Part shown: positions 55,647 to 63,214 of the stretch, piece by piece
Layout of the letters: each line of letters opens with the position of its first letter
Numbering within the stretch: position 1 is the stretch's first letter
Assembly: GCA_021324015.1 (NCBI GenBank)
Contig: JAJPJX010000205.1
Coordinates: 1-64,000 of the forward strand
DNA from: Solibacteraceae bacterium
GTDB lineage: Bacteria > Acidobacteriota > Terriglobia > Bryobacterales > Bryobacteraceae
Reading direction: 5' to 3'
Length of the DNA: 64,000 bases
Made by a program: the position numbers and the translations under genes
Notes under the pieces: generated by a model
What the model saw: the letters and a program-made list of their open reading frames with translations, nothing else
What the model was told of the DNA's origin: nothing
Databases searched by the model: none

Positions 55647-57094
55647 AGGAGCCGCCGTTCCGCCAGCTTGCGCACCACGGCGCAACACTGCTGCCGGACC
55701 ACGTCCGCCCCGGCGTTGACCTTGGCGGCCAGTTCCTGCGTCAGTTCCTCGAGCGGCCGGCTGCCGTCGCATCGGCTCAGGAAGTCCGCTACCTCCGCCT
55801 CCACCGCGAGCGATGCGGGCACACCTGTCGTCAGCCGCAGCCGGCGGGACGTGGTGGCCCATTTCCCGCCGGATACCCGCAGAGTCTGCTCCAGTTGCGC
55901 CGCGGGCGACAGGCGCGGCTTCATGGCGAGCAATTCTTCATCGGTGGGATGCGCGGAGAGGATGTCCTGGGTGGCGAACGTCGTCAGCACCGTGGCTCCG
56001 TAAGGCTCGGTGGGGTCCGCGGCCATTTCTTCGATCCGCAGCCAGCTTTTCCCGGAGCGGCGCCGCATCGCCAGCAGGCCGCCGTGAACCTCTTCTACCT
56101 CTCGCTCCCGGTAGTAAGCCATAAACTCGGCGAGCCTCGCGCCGGCTTGCTCCGGTGGCCAGGTCGTGCGGATCCGCTCCTCCGCGTACGCCACCGCGTC
56201 GCGGGAGTAGCGTCGTAGGATCCAGGCGTCGCAGCCGCTGCCCGCCAGCCACCCGGCCAGCCGGTCCTGCCACCTTTCGCCTCGCACCTGCACCCATTCC
56301 AGCGTGGCCTGAAAGTACCCGCCCTCCGTCAAGTGCTGCGCCGCTTCGCGCACGACGCGCCGGCAGTACTGGTCCAGCTCCATGCTGTTTTCGCAGTACA
56401 TCTCCCCGGAGGTGGGCGTCACGAAATACGGCAGGTTGGCCAGGATCAGGTCGAACTGGCGGTCCTTGACGGGTTCGAAGGTATTCCCGGTGAGCGACTC
56501 GATATTATCCACCCGGTTCAGCCGGGCATTAAAGAGGATGAACTGCTCGGCGCGCGGATTCAAGTCCGTGGCCACCACCCGCCCGCTATGCGCCGCCGCC
56601 AGCACCCCCAACATGCCGCACCCCGCGCCCAGATCCAGCGTCGCCCGGCTGGGCGCGCGCAGGCTGAACAGTTGTAGCACGCGCGTGGTGGGATTGGGCC
56701 AAAGCACCGCGTCCGAGGATTGCTCTGAGCGCATGCGCGCCGCCGTGTCTGCGGCGAACACGTGTTCGTCACAAGGTGTCAGCATGACTCTGGGCGAAAC
56801 CGAGTCTCCCTCCTGCGCCAACATTCCGGATTCCAGCATCACCCGCAGCACGGGCTCCGGAATGGCTCGGGAGATCGTCGTTTTCTCCTGTGCCACACCC
56901 GTCACGAACAGCCGCACCAGGAGATTCAGCAGCGAGGGCTCGCGCGTGCGTTCCAGCAGGAACACCAGGTTCCCCGTGTAGTTGGGCAGCTCGCGCAGCG
57001 CGGGCATCTCCCGGAACGTCTCCTGCGTGAATTTTGCTTCGGTCAGAAAGTCGCGCAGCCTTTGCGCGTCGGCCGGTGCCAGGGGCTTCAACAT
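55631..57094 (-). CDS. Class I SAM methyltransferase with PqqD-like C-terminal domain
   Basis: 487 aa. An N-terminal helical domain (residues 1-145, including LTPCDEHVFAADTAARM) precedes a Rossmann methyltransferase with motif I DLGAGCGMLGVLAA, motif II VVATDLNPRAEQFI and the catalytic NLPYF loop (an NPPY-type motif, seen in N-methyltransferases of RNA, DNA or glutamine). The last 90 residues (SLAVEAEVADFLSRCDGSRP, LEELTQELA) look like a PqqD-type winged helix. The target cannot be named. It stands alone between two other genes. Confidence 0.75.
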   Translation of the reverse strand: MLKPLAPADAQRLRDFLTEAKFTQETFREMPALRELPNYTGNLVFLLERTREPSLLNLLVRLFVTGVAQEKTTISRAIPEPVLRVMLESGMLAQEGDSVSPRVMLTPCDEHVFAADTAARMRSEQSSDAVLWPNPTTRVLQLFSLRAPSRATLDLGAGCGMLGVLAAAHSGRVVATDLNPRAEQFILFNARLNRVDNIESLTGNTFEPVKDRQFDLILANLPYFVTPTSGEMYCENSMELDQYCRRVVREAAQHLTEGGYFQATLEWVQVRGERWQDRLAGWLAGSGCDAWILRRYSRDAVAYAEERIRTTWPPEQAGARLAEFMAYYREREVEEVHGGLLAMRRRSGKSWLRIEEMAADPTEPYGATVLTTFATQDILSAHPTDEELLAMKPRLSPAAQLEQTLRVSGGKWATTSRRLRLTTGVPASLAVEAEVADFLSRCDGSRPLEELTQELAAKVNAGADVVRQQCCAVVRKLAERRLLQIAR

Positions 57095-57115
57095 CGGGTG
57101 GACCCTTCCGCTCCG

Positions 57116-58138
57116 CTACCGGCTCGCCGTGAAGATGGACTTCGGCAGCGTCGCGTGCACGCCTTTCACACCATCTACCACCTGCGTCACGTGCAGGTCC
57201 ACCGCGGCGCTGGTGAGCATGTACGCGTCGTCGCGGGACAGGCCGTGCGCCGCCATCAGATAGTCGATCATCTCCCGGGTGGCGCGCCGCGCCGCCTCAT
57301 CCAGGCTCTTGTCGAGGCCCATGGTGATGTAGTGGGTGGGGGTCTCGGCGCGTGGCCACCGCAGTTTCAGGTCCTTCCGCACCGTGAACCGGAAGACGCC
57401 GGTCAGGTTGGTCTCGATTGCCGTGATGCACACTTCGCCGTCTCCCTGCGCCGCGTGTCCGTCCCCTACGGAGAACAGCGCTCCCGGCACCTGCACGGGG
57501 ATGTATACCTTCGTGCCGGCCACCAGCCATTTATTGTCCAGGTTGCCGGCGTTATAGGACGGCGGGGCGCTGTCCAGCCTGCCCATCGGCGGCGCCACGC
57601 CCAGGTTCCCGAAGAACGGCCGCACCGGGATGCGGATTCCCGGCGCGAACTCGGCCGTCATGCTCTGCCGGTCCAGCCGCACCAGTTTCTCCCGCAGATA
57701 GGGAAACTCCTCCGGCAACGCGCCGGATCCCGGCTCGATCATCATCCAGCCGTAGGGTGAGCGCAGCCGGATATCCAGAATCTCCACCTCCAGAACGTCG
57801 CCCGGCAAGGCCCCCTCGATGGCCACCGGTCCGGTGAGGAAGTGCGGACCCGGTCCGCGGTCCTTCACTTCGGCATACATCTGCTTCATCTCGCGGATGG
57901 GATCCTCCGGCGCCGCGCCCAGCCGCTCCAGCATCTCCGGAATGCCCACGATGGTGTCCATGGTTACCGCCTCGCCCGATCTCACCGTCAGCACCGGTTT
58001 GGCATCGGCCGCGAAGTGGCCCCACTCGATGGTGGACGGCGTCACATGCACTACGTGCTGCGCCTCCGCCGCCCCGCTCCACCATACCCCCACTACAACT
58101 GCCAGCCACGGGGTACGCCTCAAACTCCATTGCCTCAT
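57116..58138 (-). CDS. Acetamidase/formamidase-family protein, exported
   Basis: 340 aa. The signal peptide TPWLAVVVGVWWSGAAEAQ is followed by acetamidase/formamidase features: HVTPSTIEWGHFAAD, GPHFLTGPVAIEGALPGDVL, PVRPFFGNLGVAPPMGRLDS and SVGDGHAAQGDGEVCITAIE. The family hydrolyses short-chain amides. It is 21 nt downstream of the methyltransferase gene's start in the other transcription unit sense and may share its transcript. Export is unusual for FmdA-type enzymes but common in this group. Confidence 0.85.
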   Translation of the reverse strand: MRQWSLRRTPWLAVVVGVWWSGAAEAQHVVHVTPSTIEWGHFAADAKPVLTVRSGEAVTMDTIVGIPEMLERLGAAPEDPIREMKQMYAEVKDRGPGPHFLTGPVAIEGALPGDVLEVEILDIRLRSPYGWMMIEPGSGALPEEFPYLREKLVRLDRQSMTAEFAPGIRIPVRPFFGNLGVAPPMGRLDSAPPSYNAGNLDNKWLVAGTKVYIPVQVPGALFSVGDGHAAQGDGEVCITAIETNLTGVFRFTVRKDLKLRWPRAETPTHYITMGLDKSLDEAARRATREMIDYLMAAHGLSRDDAYMLTSAAVDLHVTQVVDGVKGVHATLPKSIFTASR

Positions 58139-58178
58139 CTTTGGTGACCTCGCTCGATCTCCTTAGTCTCGCATCACA

Positions 58179-58207
58179 TTGTATTTCAGAAAAACAGGTG
58201 CTAATAT
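58179..58207 (+). promoter_or_regulatory. Probable promoter of the hdr-etf operon
   Basis: TTGTAT (58179-58184), 17-nt spacer, TAATAT (58202-58207). The match is moderate. It sits in the divergent gap between the acetamidase and hdr genes and lies about 30 bases before the small leader frame (58238) and 135 bases before the Hdr-like gene start. Confidence 0.45.
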
Positions 58208-58237
58208 ACGAACCGAAGGCGAGAAGGAGACACCGCC

Positions 58238-58372
58238 ATGCGGCTCCGAGGCTCACTCTCGCAACTGTCCCTCCAATTCCTGGCGCGGTTTCACGCCTTG
58301 CGCCGGCAAGCCTCCGCGGTTCAACAAACAAAGGAGATGGGCTGTGGGTCACCCGATCCTCGCTCCGGTTGA
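58238..58372 (+). CDS. Possible 44-aa leader protein before the hdr gene
   Basis: ATG 58238 has AGAAGGAGAC with good spacing. The product starts MRLRGSLSQLSLQFLARFHA and ends GCGSPDPRSG. It overlaps the Hdr-like start (58344) by 29 nt, out of frame. The strong site and close coupling suggest translation, but base composition does not confirm coding, and no family is recognised. It may act as a leader or a coupled start. Confidence 0.3.
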   Translation: MRLRGSLSQLSLQFLARFHALRRQASAVQQTKEMGCGSPDPRSG

Positions 58373-59561
58373 GAGTGAGACGTGCCAGTTGACCCTCGAA
58401 AACCTGTCGCGGTTTCCCGAGGGAAGCGAACTCCTGAGTTGCATCCAGTGCGGCGCGTGCGCCGGCACTTGCCCGTACGGCGATGTCATGGACTATCCGC
58501 CGCGCCGCATGATCGCCATGATGCGCGCCGGCTTGCTCGAGAAAGTTTTTGCCAGCGACAGTCTCTTGTCCTGCGTGGCCTGTTATGCCTGCATGGCCAA
58601 GTGTCCCCGCGGCATCCGCCTGACCGAGGTCCTGCTGCCGCTCATGAAGGAGCAGACCCTCACGCACCTCCCCGAACTGCCCGCCGAATTGCAGCGCGCC
58701 CTGCAAAGCACCCTGCGCTACGGCAACCCTATGGGAGAGCCGTCCCGCAAACGAGCTGCCTGGGTCAAGACCGCGGGCGTCCCCATCCGCATCCTGGCCG
58801 AAGATCCGAGGCCTGCCGACGTGCTGTGGTTCGTCGAGTGCTACACCTCCTTCTATCCCCGCGGCCAGGACAACAGCCGCGCTACCGCTCGCATCTTCCA
58901 TGCCCTGGGGATCGACTTCGCCATCCTGGGCAACGAGGAGAAGTGCGCCGGTGAATGCGGCCGCCTGACCTGGGAACCCGGCCTGTTCGAGACCCTCATG
59001 GACTACAACATGGCGGTCTTCCAGAAGTACCGCTTCCATCGCGTGGTGACTTCCTGCCCACATGCCCACAATGCCTTCAAGAACCGCTACCCCGCTCTGG
59101 GGTTCAACTGGGGCCTCGATCACACCACGCCGTTTCTGGCCGGGTATCTGGCGCAGCTCAAGCCCCTGCTCCGGCGCAAACTGTCCTATGCAGTCACCTA
59201 TCACGATTCCTGCTGCCTTGGCCGCCAGAACGAGTTCTACGACCCGCCGCGTCTGCTCCTCCAGACCATCCCCGGCGTGAAGCTCGTGGAAATGGTGCAC
59301 AACCGTGTGAACTCCATCTGCTGCGGTGGTGGCGGTGGCGGCATGTGGCTGGATACGTATTTCAAGGCCAAAGGCTACGAGCGCCTTTCCGAGCGCCGCG
59401 TCAAAGAGGCCGTGGCCACGGGCGCCGATGTGCTGGCCGTCTCCTGCCCTTACGAAGTCCCGCGATTCGAAGATGCCCTGAAGGTCCTCGGACACGACAA
59501 GAAGATGATCGTCCGGGACGTCACGGAACTGCTGGCCGAGTCAATGGAGGGTAACCCATGA
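58344..59561 (+). CDS. Heterodisulfide-reductase-like Fe-S protein (HdrCB/HdrD type)
   Basis: 405 aa from GTG 58344 (AAAGGAGATGG upstream). Two [4Fe-4S] ferredoxin motifs, CIQCGACAGTCPYG and CVACYACMAKCPRG, are followed by cysteine-rich domains: EEKCAGECGRLTW and TSCPHAHNAF, then HDSCCLGRQNEF and SICCGGGGGGMW with VSCPYE. The C-terminal CCG pair could carry a non-cubane cluster as in HdrB. It would relay electrons to or from EtfAB. ATGA overlap with etfB. Confidence 0.85.
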   Translation: MGHPILAPVESETCQLTLENLSRFPEGSELLSCIQCGACAGTCPYGDVMDYPPRRMIAMMRAGLLEKVFASDSLLSCVACYACMAKCPRGIRLTEVLLPLMKEQTLTHLPELPAELQRALQSTLRYGNPMGEPSRKRAAWVKTAGVPIRILAEDPRPADVLWFVECYTSFYPRGQDNSRATARIFHALGIDFAILGNEEKCAGECGRLTWEPGLFETLMDYNMAVFQKYRFHRVVTSCPHAHNAFKNRYPALGFNWGLDHTTPFLAGYLAQLKPLLRRKLSYAVTYHDSCCLGRQNEFYDPPRLLLQTIPGVKLVEMVHNRVNSICCGGGGGGMWLDTYFKAKGYERLSERRVKEAVATGADVLAVSCPYEVPRFEDALKVLGHDKKMIVRDVTELLAESMEGNP

Positions 59562-60343
59562 ACATCCTGGTGCTCTTGCGAATGGTCCCGGACGTGGTGG
59601 AAGAGTTGGAGATCGCTCCTGGCGGGAAGGCCCTGGACGCCGACTTGCTGCGCATGATGTTGAGCGAATCTGACGGCCACGCCCTGGAGGAGGCGCTGCT
59701 CCTCAAGGAACGCTACGGCGGCGTCGTGACGGTGTTGGCCCTCGACGCCCCGGAGGTGGACGACGCTCTGTTCACCGCATTGGCCAAAGGCGCCGACCGG
59801 GCCGTGAAGATCTCCGATGCCGGCGAGAACCCCACGACGCTGGAGGCGGCCTACACCTTCGCCGGCTGGATCGCGGGCCAGCCCGACTTGGCCTACGCGG
59901 ACGTGATTCTGACCGGCGTGCAGGCTATCGACGACTTGGACGGGTTGCTCGCGCCCCTGGTGGCGCACCAGATGCGTCTGCCGTATCTGGGCATCGTCAC
60001 CCGCCTGGCCGTGGATGTCCCCGGCCGCGTGGCCACCGCCATCAAGGAATACCCCGGCGGCGTGCGCGGCGAGTTCGATGTCGATCTGCCTGCCGTCTTT
60101 GGCATTCAGGCGGCCGAAAAGCCTCCGCGCTACGTCCCTGTGGCCAAGGTGCGGGCGGCCATGAAGTCCCGCCAGATCGAGTCTGTTCCCGCGCCCACAC
60201 TGGCCGAGGCCGGTCCTTCCCTGGTGAACGTGGTTGCCATGGAGAAGCCCCAGCCGGCGGAGTGGGCCGCGATGCTGGAAGGCTCTCCTGAACAGGTTTC
60301 CGGTAAGGTCTGCGAGATCCTCGCCGGGACCGGACTGCTCTGA
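59558..60343 (+). CDS. etfB: Electron transfer flavoprotein beta subunit
   Basis: 261 aa. ETF-domain features: NILVLLRMVPDVVEELEI, KGADRAVKISDAGENPTTLE and ILTGVQAIDDLDGLLAPLVA, with RLPYLGIVTRL. The beta subunit binds AMP or, in bifurcating forms, a second FAD. The ADP-binding stretch near residue 120-135 cannot settle which. The ATG overlaps the Hdr-like gene's stop (ATGA), and etfA follows 11 nt later. Confidence 0.9.
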   Translation: MNILVLLRMVPDVVEELEIAPGGKALDADLLRMMLSESDGHALEEALLLKERYGGVVTVLALDAPEVDDALFTALAKGADRAVKISDAGENPTTLEAAYTFAGWIAGQPDLAYADVILTGVQAIDDLDGLLAPLVAHQMRLPYLGIVTRLAVDVPGRVATAIKEYPGGVRGEFDVDLPAVFGIQAAEKPPRYVPVAKVRAAMKSRQIESVPAPTLAEAGPSLVNVVAMEKPQPAEWAAMLEGSPEQVSGKVCEILAGTGLL

Positions 60344-60354
60344 GGAGGCAAACC

Positions 60355-61344
60355 ATGAGCGGCAATGTCTGGGTTTTCGCGGAGCAATGGCGCGGACGCA
60401 TCTCCGAAATCACCTATGAGGCCCTGGCCTTGGGAAAGGAACTGGCCGGCGCCCTCCAGGTGCCCCTGGAAGCGATCCTCCTGGGTCACAACGTCCTGCC
60501 TTTGGCCGGGACCCTCGGAAAAGCGGATACCGTCCTGGCGGGCGAGCATCCCGCGCTCGCCGAGCTGGTGCCCGGCCTCTATGCCGAAGCCCTCGCCGCC
60601 CTGGTCGAAGAGCGGGCGCCCTGTGCCGTGCTGATTCCGCTCACCAATATCAGCCTGGGCATGGGCACGCTGCTGGCCGCCCGGCTGCATCTCCCCTCGG
60701 TGAACTTCTGCCAGGACGTGCGCGCCGCTGCGGCGGGCATCGAGGCTCGCTGCGTGCTCTATGGCGGCAAGATTGAGTCCCGTGTGACGGCGGCGGGAAC
60801 GCCGGCGATCTTCGGCATCTGGTCCGGCGCCCGCTCGCCGGAGGCCGGCCGCTCCGACCGTGCTCCCTCGGTCGAGGAGGTCCGCGTGACCGTGCCCGAC
60901 GATACGCGCGTGCGCCTGAAGCGCTACATCGAGCCCGAGGCCGGCGATGTGGATATCACGCGCCAGGAGGTGCTGGTGGCCGTGGGGCGAGGCATTCAAA
61001 GCCCCGAAAACCTGGCTTTGGCCGAAGATCTGGCCCGCTCCCTGGGCGGCGCCGTATGCGCCTCCCGCCCGGTCATCGACCAGGGCTGGTTGCCGCTTTC
61101 CCGCCAGGTCGGCAAGTCCGGCCTCACCGTCAAGCCCAAGCTCTATGTGGCTCTGGGAATCAGTGGCGCACCCGAGCACGTGGAAGGCATGCGCGACTCC
61201 AGCCTGATCGTGGCCGTCAACAGCGATCCCCGCGCGCCCATCTTCGGCGTCGCGCATTATGGCATCGTGGGCGACGTATTGGAAGTGCTGCCCGCGCTCA
61301 CTGCCGCCATCGAGGCCCGTAAGGAGGCGCATAGCCATGCCTGA
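60355..61344 (+). CDS. etfA: Electron transfer flavoprotein alpha subunit
   Basis: 329 aa, AGGAGG upstream. C-terminal FAD-binding signature: VAVGRGIQSPENLALAEDLA, SRPVIDQGWLPLSRQVGKSG and LYVALGISGAPEHVEGMRDS, with VNSDPRAPIFGVAHYGIVGD. It forms a heterodimer with EtfB. Its close link to Hdr-type subunits, rather than to acyl-CoA dehydrogenases, is informative. It overlaps the membrane HdrD-like gene by 8 nt. Confidence 0.93.
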   Translation: MSGNVWVFAEQWRGRISEITYEALALGKELAGALQVPLEAILLGHNVLPLAGTLGKADTVLAGEHPALAELVPGLYAEALAALVEERAPCAVLIPLTNISLGMGTLLAARLHLPSVNFCQDVRAAAAGIEARCVLYGGKIESRVTAAGTPAIFGIWSGARSPEAGRSDRAPSVEEVRVTVPDDTRVRLKRYIEPEAGDVDITRQEVLVAVGRGIQSPENLALAEDLARSLGGAVCASRPVIDQGWLPLSRQVGKSGLTVKPKLYVALGISGAPEHVEGMRDSSLIVAVNSDPRAPIFGVAHYGIVGDVLEVLPALTAAIEARKEAHSHA

Positions 61345-63214
61345 CCCGGCGGCCTCAGTCTACCTGGGGGTATTGGGGTACGCCTGGCTTTGGGCGATGG
61401 CTATGGTGTCCTTCTACCTGTTCGGAACGCGCGTCTGGCGGTACGCCGGCGTGCTGCGCGGCGCCCGCCCGGAAAAGCGCTGGGACCGGCTCCCGGAACG
61501 CTTCCGGCGGTTCGCCGCGCAGGTGCTCGGACAGCAACGGCTCCGCGAAGAGCCCCTCATCGGACTGGCCCACCTGGTCATCTTCTGGGCTTTCGTGGTG
61601 TATGCCGCCGGCTTCTTCTGGAATTTGGTTCGCGGCCTGCTGCCGTTCCTCCCCGTCCCCTATGCCGATGATGTGCGCTGGATGGCTCTGGCGCTGGCGG
61701 GGGCGGGATTTATCGGCCTGGCCGCGCTGGCCGTGGCGGCGGTGAGGCGCTATGCGTTCCCGCCGCCGCGGCTCGAGCAATCCCCGGATGCGGCGGTCAT
61801 TCTGGCCCTGATCGGCATCGTACTGGTCTCCTGGCTCACCGGCTGGTTCGCCAGGCCGCGCCTGCCCGCCCTCGCCATCGCCATGTGGTGGCTGCACATG
61901 GCTACCGTCCTCGGTTTTCTGGCCTATTTGCCCTATTCCAAGCATCTGCACTTGCTGGCCTCGCCGTTCGGCGTGTTTTTCAGCGCGCTCCAGCCGGGTG
62001 GCATGCCGGCGCCCTCCGAGGGCGCTTCGCGCCGCCAGGAATTCACCTGGCGGCAGTTGTTCAGCGGCTTGGCCTGCGCCGAGTGTGGCCGCTGCGACCG
62101 CGCCTGCCCGGCCTTCCAGAGCGGCGCATCGCTTTCCCCCAAGATGCTCATGCACCAGGTGAAGGAGTTGGTCCGCGCGCCCTCCGACGGCGCCTTCCAA
62201 CCCGAGGGGATCTGGGCCTGCACCACCTGTTACGCCTGCATGTCCCGCTGCCCGGTCTTCAACGAACATCTGCCGCTGGTGATCGAGCTGCGCCGCCGCC
62301 TGGTCTCCCAAGGAGAAATCGATGCGCGGCTCCAGGAAGCGTTAACCAACCTCGGCCGCTATGGCAATTCCTTCGGCCAGTCTCCGCGAAACCGCGCCAA
62401 ATGGACCCAGGGCCTCGATTTCCACATCAAGGACGCCCGCAAGGAACCGGTCGAGTTCCTCTGGTTCGTGGGCGATTACGCTTCCTACGACCCCCGCCTG
62501 GCGGATGCCACCCGCGCAGCGGCGCGCGTTTTCCAAGCGGCCGGCCTGGATTTCGGAATTCTCTATGATGGCGAGCAGAATGCCGGCAACGACGTGCGCC
62601 GCGCCGGCGAAGAGGGCCTCTTCGAAGTGCTCGCCGAGAAGAATCGCAAGACCCTCGCTAAGGCGAAGTTCTCCGCCATCGTGACCACGGACCCGCACAG
62701 CTACCACGTTCTGAAACACGAATACCCTGCGGTCAACGGCGGCTTCCGCGTCTGGCATGCCGCCGAACTTCTGGACACGCTCCTCCGGGATGGCAAGCTC
62801 TCTCTGCAACAAACGCCGCCGGGAACTGCCACGTATCACGATCCCTGTTATCTGGGCCGCTATAACGGAGTGTATGCGCAGCCCCGCCGCATCCTCGGCG
62901 AGCTGGGCGTCGGCTTCCAGGAAATGCCGCGCAATCGCGAGCATGCCTGGTGCTGTGGGGCCGGAGGCGGGAAAATCTGGATGGAGGACCTCCCTCCTGC
63001 CTCCGGTCCCCGGGAACGTCCCGCCGAGAGCCGTCTGCGCGAAGCGGCTTCGCTCGCCGGCGTGGACACCCTCGTGGTCGCCTGCCCGAAAGACCTGGTT
63101 ATGTTCCAGGACGCCGCTAAAACCACCGGGCTGGCGGACCGCATCGCCGTCAAGGACCTGATGGAAGTCACGGAACAGGCCATCGCGCCTGCCCGGGAGA
63201 AAACCCATGCATGA
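61337..63214 (+). CDS. Membrane-anchored HdrD-like Fe-S oxidoreductase
   Basis: 625 aa from ATG 61337. The N-terminal 240 residues hold about five hydrophobic helices like a NarI/cytochrome b domain (LAHLVIFWAFVVYAAGFFWN, MWWLHMATVLGFLAYLPYSK), with His residues that could bind heme b. Two ferredoxin motifs follow, CAECGRCDRACPAF and CTTCYACMSRCPVF. The first CCG domain is degenerate: GEQNAGNDVRR lacks the usual Cys residues. The second is intact: HDPCYLGRYNG, then WCCGAGGGKIWM and ACPKDLV. It likely passes electrons between EtfAB/Hdr and menaquinone. Confidence 0.85.
   Translation: MPDPAASVYLGVLGYAWLWAMAMVSFYLFGTRVWRYAGVLRGARPEKRWDRLPERFRRFAAQVLGQQRLREEPLIGLAHLVIFWAFVVYAAGFFWNLVRGLLPFLPVPYADDVRWMALALAGAGFIGLAALAVAAVRRYAFPPPRLEQSPDAAVILALIGIVLVSWLTGWFARPRLPALAIAMWWLHMATVLGFLAYLPYSKHLHLLASPFGVFFSALQPGGMPAPSEGASRRQEFTWRQLFSGLACAECGRCDRACPAFQSGASLSPKMLMHQVKELVRAPSDGAFQPEGIWACTTCYACMSRCPVFNEHLPLVIELRRRLVSQGEIDARLQEALTNLGRYGNSFGQSPRNRAKWTQGLDFHIKDARKEPVEFLWFVGDYASYDPRLADATRAAARVFQAAGLDFGILYDGEQNAGNDVRRAGEEGLFEVLAEKNRKTLAKAKFSAIVTTDPHSYHVLKHEYPAVNGGFRVWHAAELLDTLLRDGKLSLQQTPPGTATYHDPCYLGRYNGVYAQPRRILGELGVGFQEMPRNREHAWCCGAGGGKIWMEDLPPASGPRERPAESRLREAASLAGVDTLVVACPKDLVMFQDAAKTTGLADRIAVKDLMEVTEQAIAPAREKTHA

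Noticed and set aside
54291-55862. Long minus-strand frame opposite the isomerase-like gene
   Set aside because: Antisense shadow: the plus-strand frame has a Tat signal, a good ribosome binding site and family-like motifs.
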